Shown here: positions 1 through 5,068 of the stretch, one piece after another
Numbering within the stretch: position 1 is the stretch's first letter
How the letters are laid out: each line of letters starts with the position of its first letter
Assembly (NCBI GenBank): GCA_003509785.1
Contig: DOMY01000234.1
Span: forward strand, 1 to 6,159
From: Gemmobacter sp.
Lineage (GTDB): Bacteria; Pseudomonadota; Alphaproteobacteria; Rhodobacterales; Rhodobacteraceae
Direction: 5' to 3'
Length of the DNA stretch: 6,159 bases
Notes under the pieces: generated by a model
Databases searched by the model: none
Seen by the model: only the letters and a program-made list of their open reading frames with translations
Told to the model about the DNA's origin: nothing
Position numbers and translations under genes: made by a program

Positions 1-723
1 CATCAACTGGGCATCGGCCTCGCGCACATATTCGACGCTTAAGCGGAAGCAGCCATAGCCGAGCAGGAAGATGCCGACCAACATCCCCGGTTGATAGCGC
101 GCGCGGGTGCGCCAGAAGGCGAAGGCGAGGATGGCGAACAGCACGGCTCCCTCCAGCGCGGCTTCGTAAAGCTGGCTGGGATGACGCGGGAACGGCCCAC
201 CGGTGGGAAAGATGATGCCCCAAGGACCGTCGGTTTCCTTGCCCCACAATTCGCCATTCACGAAAACAGCGAGACGGCCGAAGAACAGGCCGAAGGGGAC
301 GCAGCAGGCGACATAATCATGGATGCGCAGCCAGCTGAGCTTCTCCTTGCGCGCCATGTAGAGAATACCGAGCGACACGCCCGCCGCGCCGCCATGGAAG
401 GACATGCCGCCTTCCCAGACCTTCAGGATGTCGCCCGGGTGCATGATATACCAGGCCGGGTGATAGAACAGCACGAAGCCCAGCCGCCCGCCCAGTACCA
501 CGCCGAAGATGATCCAGGTCAGCAGCCTGTCCAGCTGTTCGGAGGAAAGCGGCGCGCCATCGGCCCAGAGACCGGGTGCGCGGAGCGCCCGCAAGACCAG
601 CCGCCAGCCGATCAGCAGCCCGGCGATATAGGCCAGGGCATACCAGCGCAGCGCAAAGGTGATGCCAAAAAGGCTGATCGAAAAAATCTCGGGCGACAGG
701 TTAGGGAAGGTGATGTAGGTCAT
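1..723 (-). CDS. lgt: Prolipoprotein diacylglyceryl transferase (Lgt), 3' end cut by window edge
   Basis: Lgt is an inner-membrane enzyme that moves diacylglycerol from phosphatidylglycerol to the lipobox Cys of prolipoproteins, the first step of lipoprotein maturation. The minus strand reads open for 241 codons from ATG 723-721, with GAGG five bases upstream, and runs off the left edge; family members are about 260-300 aa, so only the C-terminal tail is missing. Family landmarks: LRWYALAY (25-32, Tyr28), GGMSFHGG (105-112, His110, the E. coli His103 equivalent), GRLAVFVNGELWG (149-161), RHPSQLYEA (180-188) and GYGCFRLSVEYVRE (222-235, with Arg227 and Glu231). Several hydrophobic stretches fit the multi-pass topology. 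Oddity: in the signature, E. coli has GRLGNFINGELWG, so residue 153 should be Asn but is Val. The gene is divergent from the UbiK-family gene. Identity is certain; full activity is not, because of that substitution. Confidence 0.95.
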   Translation of the reverse strand, partial: MTYITFPNLSPEIFSISLFGITFALRWYALAYIAGLLIGWRLVLRALRAPGLWADGAPLSSEQLDRLLTWIIFGVVLGGRLGFVLFYHPAWYIMHPGDILKVWEGGMSFHGGAAGVSLGILYMARKEKLSWLRIHDYVACCVPFGLFFGRLAVFVNGELWGKETDGPWGIIFPTGGPFPRHPSQLYEAALEGAVLFAILAFAFWRTRARYQPGMLVGIFLLGYGCFRLSVEYVREADAQLM

Positions 724-795
724 TCGGGCCTCGGCTGATGGTCCGTTTGATGCCTTGTCGGGCGGGGCTGCGGCATTGTCAACCAGCGCGCCATC

Positions 796-826
796 TTGCA
801 GGCGGGGGGCGGCCACCGCATATAGA
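796..826 (+). promoter_or_regulatory. Candidate promoter for the UbiK-family gene
   Basis: TTGCAG (796-801) is followed after 17 bp by CATATA (819-824), or after 19 bp by TATAGA (821-826). Either pair resembles a sigma70-type promoter. Transcription would begin just inside the first copy of the 22-bp repeat and place both ribosome-binding-site copies in the 5' leader. It would also put the in-frame ATG at 826 inside or before the -10 region, which argues against that codon as the start. This is inferred from motif matching only. Confidence 0.35.
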
Positions 827-869
827 TGTGCAACACGAGGAGCAGCCGTGTGCAACACGAGGAGCAGCC
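827..869. repeat. 22-bp tandem duplication carrying a duplicated ribosome binding site
   Basis: The 21 bases at 827-847 recur identically at 849-869, a period of 22 bp with one spacer base. Each copy holds the purine core GAGGAG (837-842 and 859-864). The second core lies six bases before the ATG at 871. The first lies five bases before a GTG at 848. Because the period is not a multiple of three, the repeat is not conserved as protein; it duplicates leader DNA. Exact identity suggests a recent slippage duplication or active selection on the doubled site. Confidence 0.93.
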
Positions 870-870
870 C

Positions 871-1122
871 ATGCAGACCCGCAGCAAGTTTTTCGACGAC
901 ATGTCGCAACTGATGACCAATGCCATGGGCGTGGCCCAGGGCGCCAAGACCGAAGCCGAAACCGCCATGAAAGGGCTGGTGGACCGCTGGATGGCAGACC
1001 GTGATTTCGTCACGCGCGAAGAATTCGACGCCGTGCGCGCCATGGCGGTGAAGGCGCGCGAGGAAAACGCGGCGCTGGAGGCCCGGATTGCCGCGCTTGA
1101 GGCGAAGCTGTCGCAGGGCTGA
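871..1122 (+). CDS. ubiK: UbiK/BMFP (YqiC) family accessory protein
   Basis: This small, acidic, soluble protein of 83 aa has the BMFP/YqiC layout: an N-terminal amphipathic helix (MQTRSKFFDDMSQLMTNAMG), an Ala-rich middle (residues 21-35), the stretch VDRWMADRDFVTREEFDAV (37-55), and a C-terminal coiled coil (about 54-80, ending ALEARIAALEAKL). In E. coli, UbiK is an accessory factor for aerobic ubiquinone biosynthesis that works with UbiJ; the Brucella homologue BMFP is a trimeric membrane-fusogenic protein. I chose ATG 871 because GAGGAG sits six bases upstream. An in-frame ATG at 826 has no ribosome binding site, overlaps a -10-like sequence and would translate repeat DNA. The gene diverges from lgt and is closed by a strong terminator, so it is probably monocistronic. 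Family assignment is firm; the ubiquinone role here is inferred by homology. Confidence 0.85.
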   Translation: MQTRSKFFDDMSQLMTNAMGVAQGAKTEAETAMKGLVDRWMADRDFVTREEFDAVRAMAVKAREENAALEARIAALEAKLSQG

Positions 1123-1171
1123 GGCCCGGCTGTCCGGCTTCTGTCGGGCAGGTGATCGCAAGACGTTGCAG

Positions 1172-1203
1172 AAACCCCGTGGGCCTTGCCCTGCGGGGTT
1201 TTT
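1172..1203 (+). terminator. Rho-independent terminator of the UbiK-family gene
   Basis: AAACCCCG (1172-1179) pairs perfectly with CGGGGTTT (1194-1201). An inner GGGC/GCCC helix (1181-1184 with 1188-1191) closes a three-base loop. A run of five T (1199-1203) ends the structure. It lies 50 bases after the UbiK-family stop codon and before the dacB start, so it should separate these two plus-strand genes into independent units. Confidence 0.88.
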
Positions 1204-1271
1204 GCATATGCGGCTCACATCCCGGTGAAGGGTGGTTACAGCCGGGCGGAAATGGTTAAACAGGGCGGGAT

Positions 1272-2747
1272 GTGGCAAGGATGGGGCCGAAGATGCAGCT
1301 GACCCGGCGGGGGCTTCTGGCAGGGGTATTGGCAGGTGCGGCCAGCGCGGCCTGGGCCGAGGCGCCGGCCGTGTCCTTGATGCCGCGGCGGCGCGGCGCA
1401 GGGGGCGCCCCGCCTGTGCTGCCCGGATCGGCAGACCGGCTGGTGACGGCAGCCAAGCTGGGTGGCGCGGTGGGGTTCGTGGTGATGGATGCCACGACCG
1501 GGGCGGTGCTTGAGGCGCGTGACGCCGATCAGCCCTTGCCCCCGGCCAGCGTGATGAAGGCGGTGACGGCGGGTTTCGCGCTGGACCGGCTGGGGCCATC
1601 GCACCGCTTTGCCACAAGGGTGCTGGCCACCGGGCCGGTTTCGGGCGGGATCGTGCAGGGCGATCTGATTCTGGCGGGCGGCGGCGATCCGGCGCTGGAT
1701 ACCGATATGCTGGGCGATCTGGTGGCGCGGCTGGCGGCGACGGGGCTGCGCGGCGTGACCGGGCGCTTTGCCCTTTGGGCCGGGGCCTTGCCGGCGCTGG
1801 ACCGGATCGACGGCGAGCAGCCGGATTTCGTGGGGTATAATCCGGCGATCGGCGGGCTGAACCTGAATTTCAACCGCGTGCATTTCGAGTGGCGCCGGGC
1901 GGGGGCAGACTGGACGCTGCGCATGGATGCCCGGGCCGAACGGTTCATGCCGCCGGTGCATCTGGCGCGGGTGCGGGTGGTGCAGCGGGATCTGCCGGTC
2001 TTCGCCTGGGAGGGGGACGAGCAATGGTCCGTCGCCTCGGCCGCGCTGGGCAAGGGGGGCGCGCGCTGGCTGCCGGTGCGCCATCCGGCGGGTTATGCGG
2101 GCGAGGTGTTCCAGACGCTGTGCGCAGCGCAGGGCATCAAGCTGCCCGCGCCGGTGCTGCTGGACCAGCTGCCTGCAGCCCGCGAACTGGCCCGGCATGA
2201 CAGCGCGCCGCTGGATCTGATCCTGCGCGACATGCTGAAACATTCCACCAATCTGACGGCCGAAGTGGCCGGGCTGACCGCGTCGCAGGCGGCCAGTCTG
2301 CGCGGATCTGCCCGCGCGATGCAGGAATGGGCGCGGCTGCGGCACGGGGTGGCGGCGCAGATCGCGGATCATTCGGGGCTGGGGGCGGGATCGCGCATCT
2401 CTGCCGTGCAGTTGGCGCGGCTGATGGCGGGGCAGGCGGGCGGGGCTTTGCCCGCGCTGCTGAAAGACCACGGGATGCGCGATGCCGAAGGCCGGGTGGC
2501 CAAGGGGCATCCGGTGCGGGTGCAGGCCAAGACCGGCACGCTGAACTTCGTCTCCACCCTTGCGGGATATATCGACCCGCCGGGCGGGCGGCGGCTGGCC
2601 TTTGCCATCCTGTCGGGCGATCTGGCCCGCCGCGCCGCATTGCCCCCCGAAGACCGCGAGCGTCCGCCGGGCGGCGAGGCCTGGGCCAAACGCGCCCGGC
2701 TGTTGCAGGGGCAGCTGGTGGCGCGCTGGGCCGGCCTTTACGCCTGA
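1272..2747 (+). CDS. dacB: D-alanyl-D-alanine carboxypeptidase/endopeptidase, PBP4 type (peptidase S13)
   Basis: DacB is a periplasmic penicillin-binding protein that removes the terminal D-Ala of peptidoglycan stem peptides and can cut D-Ala-meso-DAP cross-links. Counting from the longest start, the three serine-peptidase motifs are in order: SVMK (93-96, nucleophile Ser93, Lys96), STN (325-327) and KTG (420-422). GGGDPALDTD, another S13 feature, lies between the first two. The 491 aa length is close to E. coli DacB (about 477). The N-terminus TRRGLLAGVLAGAASAAWA-EA is a signal peptide with a twin-Arg, so Sec or Tat export is possible. The start is ambiguous: GTG 1272 (AGG seven bases upstream), ATG 1281 or ATG 1293. 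All three feed the same signal peptide, so the mature enzyme is unaffected. I saw no convincing promoter between the upstream terminator and the start. The gene is convergent with the TerB-like gene. Confidence 0.93.
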   Translation: MARMGPKMQLTRRGLLAGVLAGAASAAWAEAPAVSLMPRRRGAGGAPPVLPGSADRLVTAAKLGGAVGFVVMDATTGAVLEARDADQPLPPASVMKAVTAGFALDRLGPSHRFATRVLATGPVSGGIVQGDLILAGGGDPALDTDMLGDLVARLAATGLRGVTGRFALWAGALPALDRIDGEQPDFVGYNPAIGGLNLNFNRVHFEWRRAGADWTLRMDARAERFMPPVHLARVRVVQRDLPVFAWEGDEQWSVASAALGKGGARWLPVRHPAGYAGEVFQTLCAAQGIKLPAPVLLDQLPAARELARHDSAPLDLILRDMLKHSTNLTAEVAGLTASQAASLRGSARAMQEWARLRHGVAAQIADHSGLGAGSRISAVQLARLMAGQAGGALPALLKDHGMRDAEGRVAKGHPVRVQAKTGTLNFVSTLAGYIDPPGGRRLAFAILSGDLARRAALPPEDRERPPGGEAWAKRARLLQGQLVARWAGLYA

Positions 2748-2768
2748 CCCGTCTTTACGCGTGACCCG
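2736..2768. repeat. 17-bp tandem duplication across the dacB stop codon
   Basis: The 16 bases at 2736-2751 recur at 2753-2768 with one mismatch (CCTGA versus CGTGA), a period of 17 bp. The unit includes the last codons of dacB and its TGA, so the sequence encoding LYA-stop is written twice. Only the first copy is in the dacB frame. The second occupies about half of the 34-bp gap before the end of the convergent TerB-like gene. No terminator hairpin is visible in that gap. Confidence 0.88.
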
Positions 2769-2781
2769 GCACGCCGACGGA

Positions 2782-3204
2782 TCAGGGCATCATGTGCCGC
2801 ACGCGGGTGCCCCATTCGATGGCGGCGGCGTGCAGGCGATCAATGTTCAGCTCGTGCCGGATTTCCTCCAGCATCCGCAGTTCGACCTCGCTGTGCTTGC
2901 CATCGGCGGTGACCACATCGCAGGCCAGCGCATAGGCGGTTTCATACAGCCGTTCCGGCAATGTATCGCGGATCAGGCCGAACAGCGCATCCAGCCCTTC
3001 TTCCTCTTCGAACAGGTCAAATACGGTGCGGCTGACGCGGCGGATGCGGTCGGCATCGTAATCGGCAAAGACCGGCATATGGTTGACCATGCGGGTGATC
3101 GCCACCAGTTCGGCGGTGCGCATGTTTTCATCCGAGGCCGAGGCTGCCACCATCACGGCGACAAGGGCATCCTGCGGGGACAGCGAGGGGGCGGTATCGG
3201 GCAC
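2782..3204 (-). CDS. TerB-family (tellurite resistance B-like) protein
   Basis: This is a 140 aa cytoplasmic, all-helical, acidic protein with no signal peptide or membrane segment. The two halves of the TerB fold are visible: SPQDALVAVMVAASASDENM (residues 9-28), followed by RTAELVAITRMV, and YALACDVVTADGKHSEVE (91-108), followed by LRMLEEIRHELNID. The acidic DEN and ADGKHSEVE segments match the places where TerB proteins bind divalent metal. TerB domains occur in ter stress operons but also as lone genes of unknown role, as here: no other ter gene is nearby, so tellurite resistance should not be assumed. The start is GTG 3204-3202 because AAAGGA lies seven bases upstream; family length fits. 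It diverges from lysS with overlapping promoter candidates and converges on dacB. Family call is confident, function unknown. Confidence 0.82.
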   Translation of the reverse strand: MPDTAPSLSPQDALVAVMVAASASDENMRTAELVAITRMVNHMPVFADYDADRIRRVSRTVFDLFEEEEGLDALFGLIRDTLPERLYETAYALACDVVTADGKHSEVELRMLEEIRHELNIDRLHAAAIEWGTRVRHMMP

Positions 3205-3230
3205 GGCGGGTTCCTTTGTTCTTTGGCCTT

Positions 3231-3259
3231 AGAATATTGACGCCGGGCGGGGGCGGCAA
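3231..3259 (-). promoter_or_regulatory. Candidate promoter for the TerB-family gene
   Basis: On the minus strand TTGCCG (3259-3254) is followed after exactly 17 bp by TATTCT (3236-3231). Each hexamer matches four of six sigma70 consensus positions. The predicted start near 3224 leaves a leader of about 20 bases containing the AAAGGA ribosome binding site. Its elements interleave with those of the lysS promoter candidate on the other strand. Motif-based inference only. Confidence 0.4.
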
Positions 3260-3265
3260 TAGGAC
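3237..3265 (+). promoter_or_regulatory. Candidate promoter for lysS
   Basis: TTGACG (3237-3242, five of six consensus positions) is followed after exactly 17 bp by TAGGAC (3260-3265, a weak three of six). Transcription would begin near 3271, leaving a leader of about 48 bases before ATG 3319. This placement would make the upstream TTG at 3274 and ATG at 3283 nearly leaderless and supports the downstream start. I saw no T-box or lysine-riboswitch structure in the short leader. Confidence 0.4.
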
Positions 3266-3318
3266 ACGGGGGTTTGGCGGGCATGGGGCCCGCGATGATG
3301 AACCTTGAGGATGCGCCG

Positions 3319-4899
3319 ATGTCCGCCCTTCGTGACGCTGCGATGAAATCGAAAGCCTGGCCCTTTGAAGAGGCCCGCCGGATCCTCAAACGCTATGAAA
3401 AGAAGGCGCCGGAAAAGGGTTATGTGCTGTTTGAAACCGGCTATGGCCCCAGCGGCCTGCCGCATATCGGCACCTTTGGCGAGGTGGCGCGCACGACGAT
3501 GATCCGCCGCGCCTTCGAGGTCATCAGCGACATTCCGACGCGGCTGATCTGCTTTTCCGATGACGTGGACGGCATGCGGAAAGTGCCCGAAAACGTGCCG
3601 AACCAGGACATGCTGCACGCCAATATCCAGAAACCGCTGACCTCGGTGCCCGATCCTTTCGGGAAATACGACAGCTTCGGCCATCACAACAATGCCATGT
3701 TGCGGCGGTTCCTGGATACGTTCGGGTTTGAATATGAATTCATCAGCGCGACGGAATTCTATCGCTCCGGCCGCTTTGACGACACGCTGAAGCTGGCGAC
3801 CGAACGCTATGATGCCATCATGGCGATCATGCTGAAATCGCTGCGCGAGGAACGCCAGCAGACCTACAGCTGCTTCCTGCCGATCCATCCGGAAACCGGG
3901 CGGGTGCTGTATGTGCCGATGAAGAACGTCGATCCGGTCAACCATACCATCACCTTCGATGACGAAGATGGCCGGGAATGGACGCTGCCGGTGACCGGCG
4001 GCCAAGTGAAACTGCAGTGGAAGCCCGATTTCGGCGCCCGCTGGGCGGCGCTGGGCGTCGATTTCGAGATGTATGGCAAGGACCATTCGACCAACACGCC
4101 GATCTATGACGGGATCTGCGAAGTGCTGGGCGGCCGCAAGCCGGAACATATGACCTACGAGCTGTTCCTGGATGAGGCGGGGCAGAAGATCTCGAAATCC
4201 AAGGGCAACGGGCTGACCATCGACGAATGGCTGACCTATGCCTCCAGCGAAAGCCTGTCGTATTTCATGTATCAGAAGCCCAAGACGGCGAAGCGGATGC
4301 ATTTCGACGTGATTCCGCGGGCGGTGGATGAATATCACCAGCAGCTGCGCGCCTATCCGGCACAGGATGTGGATCAGCAGGTCAACAACCCGGTCTGGCA
4401 TATCCATGGCGGCCAGCCGCCGGAATCGAAGATGGTGGTGCCCTTCTCGATGCTGCTGAACCTGGCTTCGGTGGCGGGGGCCAAGGATGCCAAGGGGCTG
4501 TGGGGCTTCATCAAGCGCTATGCGCCCGAAGCCTCGCCCGAGGCGAACCCCGATCTGGATGCCGCCGCGGGCTTTGCCGTGCGCTATTTCGCCGACAAGA
4601 TCGCGCCGACCCGCAGCTTCCGCCTGCCGACCGATCAGGAACGCGCGGCAATCGCGGATCTGCGTGCCCGGCTGGCCGCCTGGGACGGCGGGCTGGATGA
4701 CGAGGCGCTGCAAAGCATGGTCTTCGCCGTCGGCAAGGATCACGGGTTCGAGCCGCTGCGCGACTGGTTCAAGGCGCTCTACGAGGTGCTGCTGGGCGCA
4801 TCCGACGGGCCGCGCTTTGGCGGGTTCGTGGCGCTTTATGGCGTGGAAGAAACCATCGCGCTGATCGACCGGGGGCTGGCGGGCGAACTGGCTGCCTGA
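3319..4899 (+). CDS. lysS: Lysine--tRNA ligase, class I (archaeal type)
   Basis: This enzyme charges tRNA-Lys with lysine in the cytoplasm. It is the class I form, unrelated to the class II LysRS of E. coli and typical of archaea, spirochaetes and many alphaproteobacteria. The Rossmann-fold signatures are present: GPSGLPHIGTFGE (43-55, HIGH-type motif at 49-52) and KISKSKGNG (290-298, the KMSKS loop). The family stretch FSDDVDGMRKVPENVPNQ lies between them and an alpha-helical anticodon-binding region fills the C-terminus. The length of 526 aa is normal. I chose ATG 3319 because GAGGA (3307-3311) sits seven bases upstream and the protein then begins MSALRDAAMKSKAWPFEEAR, as in relatives; in-frame TTG 3274 and ATGs at 3283, 3295 and 3298 lack such a site. 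The gene appears monocistronic, divergent from the TerB-like gene and convergent with the CHAD gene. Confidence 0.96.
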   Translation: MSALRDAAMKSKAWPFEEARRILKRYEKKAPEKGYVLFETGYGPSGLPHIGTFGEVARTTMIRRAFEVISDIPTRLICFSDDVDGMRKVPENVPNQDMLHANIQKPLTSVPDPFGKYDSFGHHNNAMLRRFLDTFGFEYEFISATEFYRSGRFDDTLKLATERYDAIMAIMLKSLREERQQTYSCFLPIHPETGRVLYVPMKNVDPVNHTITFDDEDGREWTLPVTGGQVKLQWKPDFGARWAALGVDFEMYGKDHSTNTPIYDGICEVLGGRKPEHMTYELFLDEAGQKISKSKGNGLTIDEWLTYASSESLSYFMYQKPKTAKRMHFDVIPRAVDEYHQQLRAYPAQDVDQQVNNPVWHIHGGQPPESKMVVPFSMLLNLASVAGAKDAKGLWGFIKRYAPEASPEANPDLDAAAGFAVRYFADKIAPTRSFRLPTDQERAAIADLRARLAAWDGGLDDEALQSMVFAVGKDHGFEPLRDWFKALYEVLLGASDGPRFGGFVALYGVEETIALIDRGLAGELAA

Positions 4900-4914
4900 A
4901 CCGGCCCCCCCCTG

Positions 4915-4940
4915 ATCCCTTCTCTGTGCAGGGAGGGGAT
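4915..4940 (+). terminator. Hairpin at the 3' end of lysS, terminator-like
   Basis: The arm ATCCCTTCTCT (4915-4925) pairs with AGGGAGGGGAT (4930-4940) over 11 bp, using two G-U wobbles, around the four-base loop GTGC. The wobbles pair only in plus-strand RNA; the minus-strand copy would have two A-C mismatches, so the fold fits the lysS transcript. It starts 16 bases after the stop. There is no T-run behind it, so intrinsic termination is uncertain; it may instead protect the 3' end. Confidence 0.5.
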
Positions 4941-4953
4941 TGCATATCCTTCC

Positions 4954-4979
4954 GGGCAAAAGCGGCGCCCCGCTTGCCC
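4954..4979. other. Second intergenic hairpin with a two-base bulge
   Basis: GGGCAAAAGCGG (4954-4965) pairs with CCGCTTGCCC (4970-4979), ten pairs with two extra A bulged from the first arm and a CGCC loop. It lies between the lysS hairpin and the G-tract region. No T-run follows on either strand. It could be part of a compound 3'-end structure or simply reflect base composition. Confidence 0.4.
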
Positions 4980-5003
4980 CTTCCCCCCCGCTTTCCCCTT
5001 CCC
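4977..5003 (-). other. G-tract run with quadruplex potential
   Basis: The minus strand reads four G-runs of 3, 4, 7 and 4 bases separated by loops of 2, 5 and 2 bases. This satisfies the usual pattern for an intramolecular G-quadruplex. It lies downstream of the CHAD stop on the same strand, so it would be in that gene's 3' transcript if the polymerase passed the hairpin at 5028-5050. Formation is a prediction from pattern only. Confidence 0.45.
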
Positions 5004-5008
5004 GTTGT

Positions 5009-5050
5009 CCAAATATCCTCGGGGGGTGCGGGGGGCAGACAGCCCCCCGC
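5009..5050 (-). terminator. Perfect GC hairpin plus GAGGATATTTGG tail, 3' of the CHAD gene
   Basis: GCGGGGGGC (5028-5036) pairs perfectly with GCCCCCCGC (5042-5050) over nine bp with a five-base loop. On the minus strand the stem is followed by ACCCCCCGAGGATATTTGG (5027-5009) and a purine-rich stretch. From memory, a GC hairpin followed by a GAGnATTT-like tail and purine-rich DNA recurs at gene ends across Rhodobacteraceae genomes. It begins about 20 bases after the CHAD stop, so a 3'-end or terminator role for that gene is likely. The stem is symmetric and could also slow read-through from lysS. Confidence 0.5.
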
Positions 5051-5068
5051 CGGGCCGGGATAGGCGCC

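Noticed and set aside
91..738. 215-codon open frame antisense to lgt
   Set aside because: The opposite strand encodes a clear Lgt with all landmark motifs; this frame is a compositional shadow rich in Gln, Ala, Glu and Arg.
827..869. Possible CRISPR repeat
   Set aside because: There are only two copies separated by one base, with no spacers and no cas genes; it is a tandem duplication.
826..870. Upstream in-frame ATG for the UbiK-family gene
   Set aside because: No ribosome binding site precedes it, it overlaps a -10-like sequence, and the added residues come from a repeat whose 22-bp period is not a codon multiple.
1236..2510. 424-codon open frame antisense to dacB
   Set aside because: High GC leaves few stop codons opposite a G/C-ending gene. 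The translation is rich in Pro, Arg, His and Gln with no recognisable domain, while the sense strand encodes a complete S13 peptidase.
2782..3204. Tellurite-resistance operon
   Set aside because: A single TerB-fold gene is present with no TerA, TerC, TerD, TerE or TerZ neighbour, so a ter system is not supported.
3274..3318. Upstream in-frame TTG/ATG starts for lysS
   Set aside because: None has a well-spaced ribosome binding site, whereas ATG 3319 has GAGGA seven bases upstream and gives the N-terminus expected for the family.
4905..4912. Run of eight C after lysS as a slippage or phase-variation site
   Set aside because: It lies after the stop codon in non-coding DNA, so a change in length would not shift any reading frame.
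3229..4959. 576-codon open frame antisense to lysS
   Set aside because: It is longer than lysS itself, but composition is His/Arg/Gln-rich with no domain, and the sense strand has intact class I LysRS motifs throughout.
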